Notes: generated by a model not told the origin, from the sequence alone. A stretch of DNA of 19,040 nucleotides from Chloroflexota bacterium (GCA_003577005.1 QEUW01000112.1:1-19040), one strand, 5' to 3'; positions 7,035 through 14,735 are shown, numbered from the stretch's first letter. Translations and numbers: made by a program.

Positions 7035-7420
7035 TGAAGCAACAAGCCACAGCTGCCGCCCCCTCCGATACACTCTTGGTCATCCAACAGTTCCACGACG
7101 CCTTCAACCGCCACGATGTGGACGCCATCATGGCGCTGATGACCGATGACTGCGTCTTCGAGAACACCTTTCCACCCCCTGATGGCGAACGCTATGCCGG
7201 TGCGGCTGCCGTCCACGCCTTCTGGGAGACCTTCTTTCATAATTCACCTAACGCTTACTTTGCCATAGAAGAGAGCTTCACCGGCGGGGACCGGGGGGTT
7301 ATCCGCTGGCGTTACACCTGGCAAGATGCCGATGGCCAAAGCGGCCACGTCCGCGGGGTGGACATTTTCCGTGTACGCGGGGGCAAAGTGGCGGAGAAGC
7401 TATCGTACGTGAAGGGATAA
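7034..7420 (+). CDS. Small SnoaL-like / NTF2-fold protein
   Basis: A 128-residue soluble protein with the SnoaL/ketosteroid-isomerase-like pattern: an N-terminal helix (VIQQFHDAFNRHDVDAIMAL), then MTDDCVFEN, GAAAVHAFW and a final VRGVDIFRVRGGKVAEKLSY. The fold is a small conical barrel with a pocket. Members range from cyclases and isomerases to proteins of unknown role, so the reaction cannot be assigned. The ATG overlaps the permease stop codon (TAATG at 7032-7036) and has AAAGGG at 7026-7031, so it is translationally coupled to the sugar importer and may act on its substrate. A longer frame running upstream to 6716 in this phase overlaps the permease gene and is not used. Confidence 0.85.
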   Translation: MKQQATAAAPSDTLLVIQQFHDAFNRHDVDAIMALMTDDCVFENTFPPPDGERYAGAAAVHAFWETFFHNSPNAYFAIEESFTGGDRGVIRWRYTWQDADGQSGHVRGVDIFRVRGGKVAEKLSYVKG

Positions 7421-7431
7421 AGAACCAACAA

Positions 7432-7507
7432 ATCTCCACAAATCTCTGATTCTTCAATCTCAAAGGGGCGACAGGAATCAGAGATTTGTGGAGATAACGA
7501 GAGATTG
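7432..7507. repeat. Heptad-periodic palindrome D, between convergent genes
   Basis: Bases 7432-7452 (starting ATCTCCACAAATC) are exactly complementary to 7475-7495, a 21-base-pair stem with a 22-base loop. A loop segment CAATCTC (7455-7461) can also pair with GAGATTG (7501-7507) outside the stem, a crossing arrangement. It fills almost the whole gap between the convergent SnoaL-like gene (stop 7420) and DppC-like gene (stop 7510). It probably blocks transcription from both sides, although U-tracts are absent. Confidence 0.88.
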
Positions 7508-7509
7508 GA

Positions 7510-8430
7510 TCATACCCGCAACCGCGGGTCGAGCACATCGCGCAGCCCATCTCCGAGAAAATAGATCGCCAACACGGTGCTCGTCAGCAGCACGCCAGGG
7601 AAGGCGGAAATCCACCAAGCCGTGGTCAGATAGTTGCGCCCGTCGGCGATCATGGCGCCCCACGTCGGGATGAGCGGCGAGATACCCAGCCCTAGGAAGG
7701 TCAGCGATGACTCGGCGAGAATGGCGCCGCCCACCCCCTGCGTCGCCAGGATGATGACCGGCGTCCACACGTTGGGCAACAGGTGGCGCAGCACCAGCCG
7801 CCAGTCAGGCAACCCCACACAGCGCGCCGCCTCGATGAAAGGCTGTTCGCGCAGGCTCAGCACCGTGCCGCGCACAATGCGCGCATAGCCCACCCACCCG
7901 CTGATCCCCAACACCAGGATCACGTTGAGCAACCCGGTTCCCAACACGGCCATGATGGCGATGATCAGCAAAATAAAAGGCACTGCCAGTTGGATGTCCA
8001 CCAGCCGCATGATAATCGTATCTACCCAGCCGCCAAAAAAGCCGCTGACCAATCCCATGGGCACGCCGATGATCGCAGCCACGACCACCACCGTCAACCC
8101 GACCAGCAGCGAAACGCGCGCGCCGTACATCATGCGCGAAAGCAGGTCACGCCCCAACGCATCGGTGCCCAACAGATGGTAGGTGCCTTCCGCCGAAGTC
8201 GAGAAGGGGGGCAACTGCACCCGATTGAGATTCTGGTCACGCTCCGGGTAGGGGGCGATCACGGGCGCCAGCAGCGCGATCGCCCCAACCAGCAACAGAT
8301 AGCTCAACCCGCCGATGACGCGCCGGCTGCGCCAAAAGCGCTGGCGAAAGAGACCGCGTCGCGGCCGGTCAACGATATCGACGGGTTGGGCAGGAGTTGG
8401 CCCATGTGTTTGTAGCGACGTAGTTGTCAT
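7510..8430 (-). CDS. Dipeptide/oligopeptide ABC transporter permease, DppC type
   Basis: This is a 306-residue inner-membrane permease. The N-terminal region has a polar tail and one hydrophobic segment (GGLSYLLLVGAIALLAPVIAPY), followed by HLLGTDALGRDLLSRMMYGAR, the DppC/OppC signature. The ATPase-docking loop is REQPFIEAARCVGLPDWRLV with the following LRHLLPN. The C-terminus has FLGLGISPLIPTWGAMI and ends DVLDPRLRV, both typical. It is the last gene of the peptide importer operon (binding protein, DppB, DppC), and no DppD/DppF ATPase follows. The ATG has no Shine-Dalgarno sequence; immediately upstream is heptad palindrome E. Confidence 0.93.
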   Translation of the reverse strand: MTTTSLQTHGPTPAQPVDIVDRPRRGLFRQRFWRSRRVIGGLSYLLLVGAIALLAPVIAPYPERDQNLNRVQLPPFSTSAEGTYHLLGTDALGRDLLSRMMYGARVSLLVGLTVVVVAAIIGVPMGLVSGFFGGWVDTIIMRLVDIQLAVPFILLIIAIMAVLGTGLLNVILVLGISGWVGYARIVRGTVLSLREQPFIEAARCVGLPDWRLVLRHLLPNVWTPVIILATQGVGGAILAESSLTFLGLGISPLIPTWGAMIADGRNYLTTAWWISAFPGVLLTSTVLAIYFLGDGLRDVLDPRLRV

Positions 8431-8437
8431 AAGTAAC

Positions 8438-8500
8438 GGACGAAGGACGATGGGCGAAGGACGATAGACGATGGTCCATCGTCCTTCGTCTATCGTCTCT
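8438..8500. repeat. Heptad-periodic intergenic palindrome E (GGACGAA/GGACGAT type)
   Basis: The element reads as nine 7-base units from 8438: GGACGAA, GGACGAT, GGGCGAA, GGACGAT, AGACGAT, GGTCCAT, CGTCCTT, CGTCTAT and CGTCTCT. Two structures compete: an outer perfect 15-base pairing (8439-8453 with 8476-8490) and an inner 8-1-8 palindrome GACGATGG-T-CCATCGTC (8467-8483). It fills the gap between the DppB and DppC genes and its last unit covers the second base of the DppB stop codon. Confidence 0.9.
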
Positions 8501-9419
8501 ATTCGTAGCGAATCCTTGGGTCGAGATAAACATAGAGCAGATCAACCGCCAGATTGAGAAAGACATAGACCACCGAAATGACCAGCACCGATGCCTGCAC
8601 CAGTGGATAATCACGAGCATTGATCGCCTGCAAGGCCAATCGCCCCACCCCCGGCCAGGCAAAGATGCTCTCGGTAATCACGGCCCCGCCAAAGAGCGCC
8701 CCCAGTTGCAACCCGATCACCGTCACCAGCGGGATGAGGATGTTGCGCAACGCATGGCGGACAATGACGGACCGTTCGGTCAACCCTTTGGCGCGCGCCG
8801 TGCGGACATAATCTTCGCCGAGCACATCCAACATCCCCGAACGCACCAGCCGCGTCACCAACGCCATCAGCACCGAGCCGAGCGTGATCGCCGGCAACAC
8901 CAAATGGCGCACCGTCCCCCGCCCGGAGGTGGGGAACCACCCCAGGTTGACCGAGAAGACCAGGATCAACATGATGCCCAGCCAGTACGGCGGGATCGCC
9001 TGGCCGAGCATCGCCAGATTGGTGCCCAGATAGTCCCAAATCGTGTCACGCTTGAGCGCCGAGAGAATGCCGATGGGGATCGCCACACTCAGCGAAAAGA
9101 GCAGCGCTGCCGCCGAAAGCTGCAACGTCGCCGGCATCCGCTCCATCAACACCTTGAGCGCCGGCTGTTGAAAGAAGAGCGAGTTGCCCAGATCACCTGT
9201 CACAGCCTTGGTCAGAAAGACCCAATACTGGACGTAAATGGGTTTATCCAACCCCCATTTGGCGCGCGCCTCGGCGATCTGCTCCGGGCCGGCCGTTTCG
9301 GCCAACAGCATGGTCACCGGGTCTCCCGGCGCCAGGCGCAGCAGAAAAAAGACGATGAGCGAGATGCCCCAGATGACGATGACCGACTGCATGAGCCGGC
9401 GGCGGATGTAGACACCCAT
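8499..9419 (-). CDS. Dipeptide/oligopeptide ABC transporter permease, DppB type
   Basis: This is a 306-residue inner-membrane permease. The N-terminus MGVYIRRRLMQSVIVIWGIS and LRLAPGDPV are classic for DppB/OppB, where the first transmembrane helix is followed by the PGDP motif. The ATPase-docking loop is EDYVRTARAKGLTERSVIVR followed by HALRN. The end ADLLYVYLDPRIRYE-like tail (VDLLYVYLDPRIRYE) also fits. It lies between the peptide-binding protein gene and the DppC gene on the same strand. The ATG (complement of 9417-9419) directly touches heptad palindrome F, with no Shine-Dalgarno sequence. The two permeases should form a heterodimeric channel. Confidence 0.93.
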   Translation of the reverse strand: MGVYIRRRLMQSVIVIWGISLIVFFLLRLAPGDPVTMLLAETAGPEQIAEARAKWGLDKPIYVQYWVFLTKAVTGDLGNSLFFQQPALKVLMERMPATLQLSAAALLFSLSVAIPIGILSALKRDTIWDYLGTNLAMLGQAIPPYWLGIMLILVFSVNLGWFPTSGRGTVRHLVLPAITLGSVLMALVTRLVRSGMLDVLGEDYVRTARAKGLTERSVIVRHALRNILIPLVTVIGLQLGALFGGAVITESIFAWPGVGRLALQAINARDYPLVQASVLVISVVYVFLNLAVDLLYVYLDPRIRYE

Positions 9420-9505
9420 GGTTAATGCTCAATGGTTAATGCTCAATGCTCAATGATTAATGGTTAATAAGCTGCGGTACTGTTATTCATTGAGCATTAA
9501 CCATT
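9418..9505. repeat. Heptad-periodic intergenic palindrome F (ATGCTCA/ATGGTTA type)
   Basis: Units run from 9418 as ATGGTTA, ATGCTCA, ATGGTTA, ATGCTCA, ATGCTCA, ATGATTA and ATGGTTA (to 9466). Bases 9431-9448 (AATGGTTAATGCTCAATG) pair perfectly with 9488-9505. A second register pairs 9420-9434 with 9488-9502. The first unit overlaps the DppB start codon, and the element nearly reaches the end of the binding-protein gene (9522). It has the same units as B and G. Confidence 0.9.
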
Positions 9506-9521
9506 AACCATTGACAATTCT

Positions 9522-11072
9522 CTACCCGCTCACGCCCACGCCGTTCCACGGGCGGGTGGTGTCGGGTGAGTAGGCTTCGTAGCCGGTGATCCGCTGACGG
9601 ACGGCCCAGATGTTCTCCTGGCGGTAGAGCTGGATCTCGACGGCTTCGTCGTAGATTTGTTTCTGGATCGCCTTGTACTGCTCGTCGGCTGCGACCGGGT
9701 CGACCTCGACGCAGACCTGCTCGATCAGCTGTTGAAATTCCGGGTGTTGGGGGCCGAAACCGGAGCCATACGTGTCGTTGACGTAGAAGATCTTGTACTG
9801 GTTGCAGGGATTGTTGGCCTTGCCACCTTGTTGTAGCGCCAGATGGTAGCTGCCGGAACGGCGGGCGTCGGTGTAGGCGCCCGGTTCGAGGAACTGTAAG
9901 TCTACCTCAAAACCGATCTCCTGCAGCGCGCCGGCCACATACTCCATCACTTCTTTGCCTTTGGCGAACCAGAAGGGATGTGCCTTCATCTCGATGCGAG
10001 TGCCGGGCGCCACGCCGGCTTTGTCGAGCAACCGCCGCGCCTCGTCCGGGTCATAGGGAACAGGTTCCAGACTGGGATCATACCCCACCGTGCCCTGCGG
10101 AATGTGCCCGCCCACCACCTGACCGGCCTTGACGATGTTCTTGACCAGCGCCTCGCGGTCGATGGCGTAGTTGACCGCCCAGCGCGCATCCGGGTTGTCA
10201 AAGGGTGGCCGTTGGTTCTGCGTCAGCAAATAGAGATGGTCGAGCGATGGCCGGCGGTAGATGGCGATGTTCTCATCCTGGGCCAGTTCCTCGGCCAGTT
10301 CGCCGCTGACGTTGGCGATGATGTCCACCTCGCCAGAGCGGAGTGCGGCCACGCGGGTCGCCTCCTCGCTGATGGGGCGGTAGCGCAGCCGCTGCACCTT
10401 GACAATGTCGCGCTTCCAGTACTCCTCAAAGACCTCGCCCAGCCAGTATTCGCCCTTGACATACTCCAGGTGGCGGAAGGGGCCGCTGCCGATGGCCTGT
10501 TCCCAGAAATTCTCGCCGTATTCATCGGCGGCTTTCTTGGAGAGGATATGTTCACCCATGAGCAGGTTGAAAAGGGGAGCCGGCTTCAGGCAGTTAAAGA
10601 TCACCGTTGCGGCGTCCGGTGCATCGACACTGCCGAGCAAGTCGTTGAAGGCCGTGGAGTGTTGAAAATCGGGGTTGGCTAACAGCCGGTCATAGGTGAA
10701 CTTCACATCTTCAGCCGTCACTGGCGAGCCATCGTGGAAGGTGGCGCCTTCGTGCATCTTGGCGGTCCAGACCGTGCCCTCGGGGTTGCTGCTCCATTCC
10801 AGCCCGAGCCAGGGGATCTGCGAACCGTCGGGCGCCACGTCGAAGAGTTGGTCATAGATACAGCGGTTGATCTCGCCCTCCATGCGCCCACCGATGAGCT
10901 GTGGATCCTGGGTGCGCAGATCGTCCCCACGTGACCAGGTGATCTCGCTGAGGGGCGCGCTGCTGCCCGGCGCCACCATCTGGCATGCGGTGAGCAATTG
11001 GGAGAAGAAGGGGAGACTCAGGCCGACACCGGCGGCCTGCAAGAAGCGACGGCGCGTGAATGGATAGGCCAT
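9522..11072 (-). CDS. Peptide ABC transporter substrate-binding lipoprotein, DppA/OppA type (family 5)
   Basis: This 516-residue extracellular binding protein starts with a twin-arginine signal (TRRRFLQ, residues 6-12), a hydrophobic stretch and a lipobox ending at Cys30 (LLTAC). Family 5 landmarks follow: EITWSRGDDLRTQDPQL, then TVWTAKMHEGATFHDGSPVT with EDVKFTYDRLL, and YAIDREALV. Substrates are usually di- or oligopeptides, sometimes other small solutes. The start at 11072 is chosen because AAAAGGAGA stands 8-9 bases upstream and the Tat signal begins there; the frame is open 18 codons further. It heads the operon binding protein, DppB, DppC. A perfect sigma70-type promoter lies about 85 bases upstream. 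No ATPase gene is nearby. Confidence 0.94.
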   Translation of the reverse strand: MAYPFTRRRFLQAAGVGLSLPFFSQLLTACQMVAPGSSAPLSEITWSRGDDLRTQDPQLIGGRMEGEINRCIYDQLFDVAPDGSQIPWLGLEWSSNPEGTVWTAKMHEGATFHDGSPVTAEDVKFTYDRLLANPDFQHSTAFNDLLGSVDAPDAATVIFNCLKPAPLFNLLMGEHILSKKAADEYGENFWEQAIGSGPFRHLEYVKGEYWLGEVFEEYWKRDIVKVQRLRYRPISEEATRVAALRSGEVDIIANVSGELAEELAQDENIAIYRRPSLDHLYLLTQNQRPPFDNPDARWAVNYAIDREALVKNIVKAGQVVGGHIPQGTVGYDPSLEPVPYDPDEARRLLDKAGVAPGTRIEMKAHPFWFAKGKEVMEYVAGALQEIGFEVDLQFLEPGAYTDARRSGSYHLALQQGGKANNPCNQYKIFYVNDTYGSGFGPQHPEFQQLIEQVCVEVDPVAADEQYKAIQKQIYDEAVEIQLYRQENIWAVRQRITGYEAYSPDTTRPWNGVGVSG

Positions 11073-11158
11073 GATCGGTTTCTCCTTTTGGTGATGGCTG
11101 AACAGAATTGGACTCTTTTTCGGCAAATTTGCAGCTGGGGGCAGCCAGGCCAGTCAAG

Positions 11159-11187
11159 ATTATAGAGTTAATTCAAAACGCTGTCAA
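11159..11187 (-). promoter_or_regulatory. Perfect-consensus sigma70 promoter of the peptide importer operon
   Basis: Read on the minus strand, TTGACA (11182-11187) and TATAAT (11159-11164) are separated by exactly 17 bases, the full bacterial consensus. Transcription would start near 11152, leaving an 80-base leader before the binding-protein ATG. This predicts strong, largely constitutive expression unless a repressor acts. Confidence 0.85.
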
Positions 11188-11227
11188 AGCGCAAAAAAAA
11201 CAGCCACCCAGCACAATTGATATACAA

Positions 11228-11261
11228 ACATCCCCGGTACCTCCGCAGGTACCGGGGATGT
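11228..11261 (-). terminator. 15-base perfect hairpin downstream of the L,D-transpeptidase gene
   Basis: ACATCCCCGGTACCT (11228-11242) is exactly complementary to 11247-11261, with a four-base CCGC loop. Read on the minus strand it lies 85 bases after the transpeptidase stop and is followed by TTTGTAT and, further on, a run of seven T. It probably ends that transcript before the promoter at 11159-11187. Confidence 0.65.
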
Positions 11262-11346
11262 ATAGAGTATGGTTCCCTGTCTGGCGAAGAATCTCTATGC
11301 ATCAGATGCTCGTTTGGCGCGCCAGACAAAGGCTTACCCCTGTGGC

Positions 11347-12432
11347 TTAATGACGCACATACACCTCGGTGCCGTGATCTGCCCAGTGATAGAGCATCTC
11401 GGCCTCGTCGATGCGCATGTTGATACAGCCGTGGCTGGTAGGGCTGCCAAACTTGTTGTGCCAGTAGGCGCCGTGGATGGCATAGCCGCTATAGAAATAC
11501 ATGACCCACGGTACATTGGGCAGGTCGTAATCGGGACCGGTCATACGCTGTTTTGTATATTTGCGTTCGATCTTGAAACGCCCCGTGACGGTGGGGAACC
11601 AGTCTGTGCCACTGCTGATGCTTGTGTGCATCACCGCCACATCGCCTTGCCAGGCGGTAAGCGTCTGGTTGCTCAGGTTGACCTCGATCCAGCGTTTGCC
11701 GTCCGCCGGTGCGCCGGCAGCGACCAACGCCCGTTGCGCCACGGGTTCGCCTGAGCGGATGCGCAACCGTTGCCCCTCCCAGACAAAGTTCGGATTGGGT
11801 AGACCATTCGCCGCCATCAGCGCCTGAACAGTTGTGTTGAAGCGGGTGGCAATGGCATGGAGCGACTCCCCTTGCTGTACGACGTAGATCTGATCGGCGA
11901 CTTGTAGCTGTGACGGCTGCTCACCCGACAAAGGCGCGGCGCGTGCCGTCACCCGCAGCCGCTGACCCACATGGATCGTGCTGGGGTCGGTGATCGAGTT
12001 GAGCCGCATGATATCCGTCAGGTTCATGCCGTGCCGCTGGGCGATGTGCGAGAGCGTATCACCTCGACCCACCACGTAATAACCGTGGTTGCCCGGCAGC
12101 GCATCCTCCGTAGCCGGTGTACCGTAGGCGCCAGCGCCCGGGTTGCCAGGGATGAGCAGCCGTTGGCCCACAAAGATAACATTGGGGTCGGTGATGCCGT
12201 TCATTGCCATGAGCGCCTCAAGTTCGACCGCATACTGGCGTGCGATCTGGGTCAGACTCTCCCCGCGCTGGACGACATGCACCGTCTCTTGCGCATACGC
12301 TGGCGTAGATGGCCCAATTGCGCCACAAGCGATAAAAAGTGCCAGGACAAGGGTAAAGATAGAAGTAGATCGGCAACGTTTAGGGGTAATTACGGACCAA
12401 GAGGGGGCACTGCGAGACACAATCCTGTTCAT
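11347..12432 (-). CDS. Secreted L,D-transpeptidase (YkuD) with three LysM domains
   Basis: A 361-residue secreted enzyme. A signal sequence (hydrophobic residues about 25-40, then PSTPAYAQ) is followed by three LysM peptidoglycan-binding domains at about 50-94, 118-161 and 182-225, each starting with a Y/H-V-V-x-x-G-(E/D)-(S/T)-L pattern. A linker leads to the YkuD catalytic domain (about 248-361). The catalytic motif is intact: His320 in AIHG and Ser-His-Gly-Cys at 333-336, with Cys336 the nucleophile. Such enzymes cross-link peptidoglycan stem peptides or attach proteins to the wall. The ATG at 12432 is preceded by GAAAGG 10 bases upstream; an in-frame TTG at 12462 is less likely. A hairpin in the leader may control it. 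It lies downstream of tRNA-Leu, on the same strand. Confidence 0.94.
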   Translation of the reverse strand: MNRIVSRSAPSWSVITPKRCRSTSIFTLVLALFIACGAIGPSTPAYAQETVHVVQRGESLTQIARQYAVELEALMAMNGITDPNVIFVGQRLLIPGNPGAGAYGTPATEDALPGNHGYYVVGRGDTLSHIAQRHGMNLTDIMRLNSITDPSTIHVGQRLRVTARAAPLSGEQPSQLQVADQIYVVQQGESLHAIATRFNTTVQALMAANGLPNPNFVWEGQRLRIRSGEPVAQRALVAAGAPADGKRWIEVNLSNQTLTAWQGDVAVMHTSISSGTDWFPTVTGRFKIERKYTKQRMTGPDYDLPNVPWVMYFYSGYAIHGAYWHNKFGSPTSHGCINMRIDEAEMLYHWADHGTEVYVRH

Positions 12433-12464
12433 AAGCGGAAAGCCTTTCACCAAGCCAAACAAAG

Positions 12465-12488
12465 ACGGCGCAAGACGTGTCGCGCCGT
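12465..12488 (-). terminator. Hairpin between tRNA-Leu and the L,D-transpeptidase gene
   Basis: On the minus strand ACGGCGC and GCGCCGT (12465-12471 with 12482-12488) form a stem that can continue with GAC/GTC after a two-base bulge, followed by CTTTGTTT. It lies 100 bases beyond the tRNA 3' end and 33 before the transpeptidase ATG. It could end tRNA transcription or attenuate the gene. Confidence 0.5.
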
Positions 12489-12587
12489 ATCCTTGCCTGG
12501 TTATGACGAAAAGAAGGGAGATTGTCTGCTGCTGATCGCCTCTGCGCTGTGAGAGCCGACACCGGCTCGGCGGTTAAAGTAAGAGAG

Positions 12588-12670
12588 TAGGTCGGGTGGG
12601 ACTCGAACCCACACGGGTGTTACCCCGACGGATTTTAAGTCCGTTGCGTCTGCCGTTCCGCCACCGACCC
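12588..12670 (-). tRNA. tRNA-Leu (anticodon TAA)
   Basis: Read on the minus strand, the acceptor strands GGGTCGG and CCGACCT pair (one G-U at the end). The D-arm has the GGCAGACGC pattern of class II tRNAs. The anticodon stem ACGGA/TCCGT encloses CTTAAAA with anticodon TAA. A long variable arm (CGGGGT/ACCCG) and a T-arm GTGGG-TTCGAGT-CCCAC follow. The 83-base gene does not encode CCA; CTC follows the discriminator A. It reads UUA leucine codons, which are rare in this GC-rich window. Confidence 0.93.
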
Positions 12671-12678
12671 TTAGCCTA

Positions 12679-12707
12679 ATTTTATTACTATCCCCAATGA
12701 TTGTCAA
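12679..12707 (-). promoter_or_regulatory. Promoter of tRNA-Leu
   Basis: On the minus strand TTGACA (12702-12707), 17 bases, then TAAAAT (12679-12684). The predicted start (about 12672) is within two bases of the mature tRNA 5' end, so the primary transcript has almost no leader. Confidence 0.75.
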
Positions 12708-12719
12708 CCTACTTTTGTC

Positions 12720-14699
12720 TTAAATCACCCGCTCGTTGCCCCCATCAATGGGGACCTGTGCGCCGGTTGTCTTGGCGAAGAGCGAGCCGGCCAGAGCGCA
12801 GACCAGCGCCGCCACATCCTTCGAGGTGATCTCGGTCTTGAGGAGATTGTTCTTCTTATACTCATCCACGCTGATCCCGTAGCTGGCGGCCCGTTTGGCG
12901 AGCACTTCGGGGGTCCAGATGCCGGTGTCGAAGACAGCGTTGGGGTGCAGCATGTTGACCCGAATGCCAAACTGGCTCAACTCCAGCGCGGCGACTCGGC
13001 CCAACTGTGTCAGCCCTGCCTTGGCTACTGAATAGGCCCCAGCTCCCGGCCCTGGCGCCGGCACGTTCTTGGAGGCGATGATCACCACCGCCGGGTCGAT
13101 GCCCACCTTGAGATACGGTATGCTGTACTGGACCAGCCGTTGGTGGCTGGTCAGGTTGAGGTCAAGGCTGCGCGCCCACGCCCCCGCATCCATCTCCTCG
13201 ATGGTCTGGCTGCTGGGAAAGATGCCGGCGTTGCAGATCACAATGTCCAACCCGCCAAAATGACGTACAGTGGCTTCGACGGCGGCCTTGAGCATGGCAC
13301 TGTCGGTCACATCGCAGACCTGGCCGCGGATCTGGGGCTGCTTGAACAGCTTCTCGATCTCCGGGTTGATGTCCAGCGCAGTGACGGCGGCGCCCTGGGC
13401 GGCGAGCGCCTCGGCGCAGGCCTTGCCGATCCCGCTGGCTGCACCGCTGACGATGGCGATCTTGCCCAGCAGTGGAGGTTCGGCGCCGCCCTTGCCCAGT
13501 TTGGCCTGTTCCAGCTCCCAGTACTCGACCTCGAAAATCTCTGCTTCACCCAACACCGACCAACCACCCAATGCCTCTGCCACCTGGATGGCTCGCATGG
13601 TGTGGTGTTGAATATCGACAATGGGCACGATCTCCTTGAACGTGCGGCCAAGGCTGACCGTGCCGTGCCCCGGCCAGACCGCCCAACGTGGAGCCGGGTC
13701 GAGCGGGGTGAGTGTTTGGGGAAAGTTCGCCGCATTCCGCTCAAAATAGGCGCGATAGTCGGCGGCGTACTGCTCCACCGCCGCTGCTACCTCCCCTTCA
13801 ATCATCAGCGGCACTCGTTTGGCGCGCAGCACATGGTCGGGCGTGAGCAGACCACGCGTAGCAATTTCCGCTATGTTGGGCTGATTGGCAAAGCCCAGGG
13901 CTTCAGCGCTCGCATCCAGCCTCGCCAGCGATGCGCCACCACGCTGGCGTGAAACTGCCTGGCGGAGGCGAGCAAGGTCGAGGAGGTTCTCTTGCGGTTT
14001 GCTTGTCACCGCAGCCGTGACCGGCGTATGTGGAGCCAGATACTCCTCGGCCCGCGTCACGATCTCGATATGGCGTTCATAGCTGGTGCGGGCGTCGCCG
14101 GCAAAGGTGAAGACGCCGTGGTGCATGAGGAGAATACCATCGAGCCGGCTCCAGTCGATGCCCCGTGTCATCTCGTAGACCCTGCGCGCCAGCACAAAAC
14201 CCGGCATGACATACGGGACGATCAACATATTTGGCCCATATAGCTCGCGCACCCTGGCCTCGCCATCCGGCGTGTTCATGATCGTGACGACAGCATCGGC
14301 GTGGGTGTGATCCACAAACTTGAACGGGATGATAGCGTGGAGAATCGCCTCGACTGACGGGTTGGGCGCACCTGGGTCCAGGAGGGCGGCGCGCTGCTGC
14401 TTGACCATGTCGGCGTCGCTCAGCTGCTCCAGTTCGGCCATGCGCAGGAGCGCCTTCATCCGCACCGGCGCAAAACCAGGCGCCTCGATAGTCGCCAGAT
14501 CCCAGCCGCTGCCTTTGACGTAGAGCGCATCGACCGGCTCGCCAAAGAAGTCGGGCACGGTCATCTTGACTGAGGTGTTGCCGCCGCCGTGCAACACCAG
14601 CGACGGGTCGCCGCCCAGCAGGCGTGAGGTGTAGACGCGCAGCGCCAGCGGGTCGTTGCCCAGCGCCGCGGCTTGTTGGTCGTTCCAGAGACTCTTCAT
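12720..14699 (-). CDS. Bifunctional class II aldolase / short-chain dehydrogenase (RhaEW/YuxG type)
   Basis: This 659-residue fusion joins an N-terminal class II (zinc-dependent) aldolase (about 1-390) to a C-terminal short-chain dehydrogenase (about 412-659). Probable aldolase zinc ligands are in HTHAD (131-135) and HHG (193-195). The dehydrogenase has the NAD-binding GAASGIG (419-425), NAG (490-492), a Ser in IIASKN and the catalytic YSVAK (Tyr556, Lys560). Fusions of this type, named RhaEW in Chloroflexus and Bacillus, cleave rhamnulose-1-phosphate to DHAP and lactaldehyde and oxidise the latter. Rhamnose as substrate is inferred from that; no isomerase or kinase gene is in the window. I start at the ATG 14699, where family similarity begins; a TTG at 14735 is in frame. 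It has no Shine-Dalgarno sequence, and a promoter lies directly upstream. Confidence 0.92.
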   Translation of the reverse strand: MKSLWNDQQAAALGNDPLALRVYTSRLLGGDPSLVLHGGGNTSVKMTVPDFFGEPVDALYVKGSGWDLATIEAPGFAPVRMKALLRMAELEQLSDADMVKQQRAALLDPGAPNPSVEAILHAIIPFKFVDHTHADAVVTIMNTPDGEARVRELYGPNMLIVPYVMPGFVLARRVYEMTRGIDWSRLDGILLMHHGVFTFAGDARTSYERHIEIVTRAEEYLAPHTPVTAAVTSKPQENLLDLARLRQAVSRQRGGASLARLDASAEALGFANQPNIAEIATRGLLTPDHVLRAKRVPLMIEGEVAAAVEQYAADYRAYFERNAANFPQTLTPLDPAPRWAVWPGHGTVSLGRTFKEIVPIVDIQHHTMRAIQVAEALGGWSVLGEAEIFEVEYWELEQAKLGKGGAEPPLLGKIAIVSGAASGIGKACAEALAAQGAAVTALDINPEIEKLFKQPQIRGQVCDVTDSAMLKAAVEATVRHFGGLDIVICNAGIFPSSQTIEEMDAGAWARSLDLNLTSHQRLVQYSIPYLKVGIDPAVVIIASKNVPAPGPGAGAYSVAKAGLTQLGRVAALELSQFGIRVNMLHPNAVFDTGIWTPEVLAKRAASYGISVDEYKKNNLLKTEITSKDVAALVCALAGSLFAKTTGAQVPIDGGNERVI

Positions 14700-14706
14700 A
14701 GGGTGT

Positions 14707-14735
14707 ATGATACCGAATCGGCGGTTGTTCGACAA
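14707..14735 (-). promoter_or_regulatory. Candidate promoter giving a near-leaderless aldolase/dehydrogenase transcript
   Basis: On the minus strand TTGTCG (14730-14735), 17 bases, then TATCAT (14707-14712). Only seven bases separate the -10 box from the ATG at 14699, so transcription would start at or next to the start codon. This fits the absence of a Shine-Dalgarno sequence. Confidence 0.45.

Noticed and set aside
7783..8415. Long plus-strand frame of 210 codons opposite the DppC-like gene
   Set aside because: It is Gln/His/Pro-rich with no family resemblance, and the opposite strand encodes a clear full-length permease. It is a composition shadow.
9978..10682. Plus-strand frame of 234 codons opposite the peptide-binding protein
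   Set aside because: It is antisense to a well-recognised gene, with no ribosome binding site and no motif.
13140..13952. Plus-strand frame of 270 codons opposite the aldolase/dehydrogenase
   Set aside because: The minus-strand gene has intact motifs along its whole length; this frame has none.
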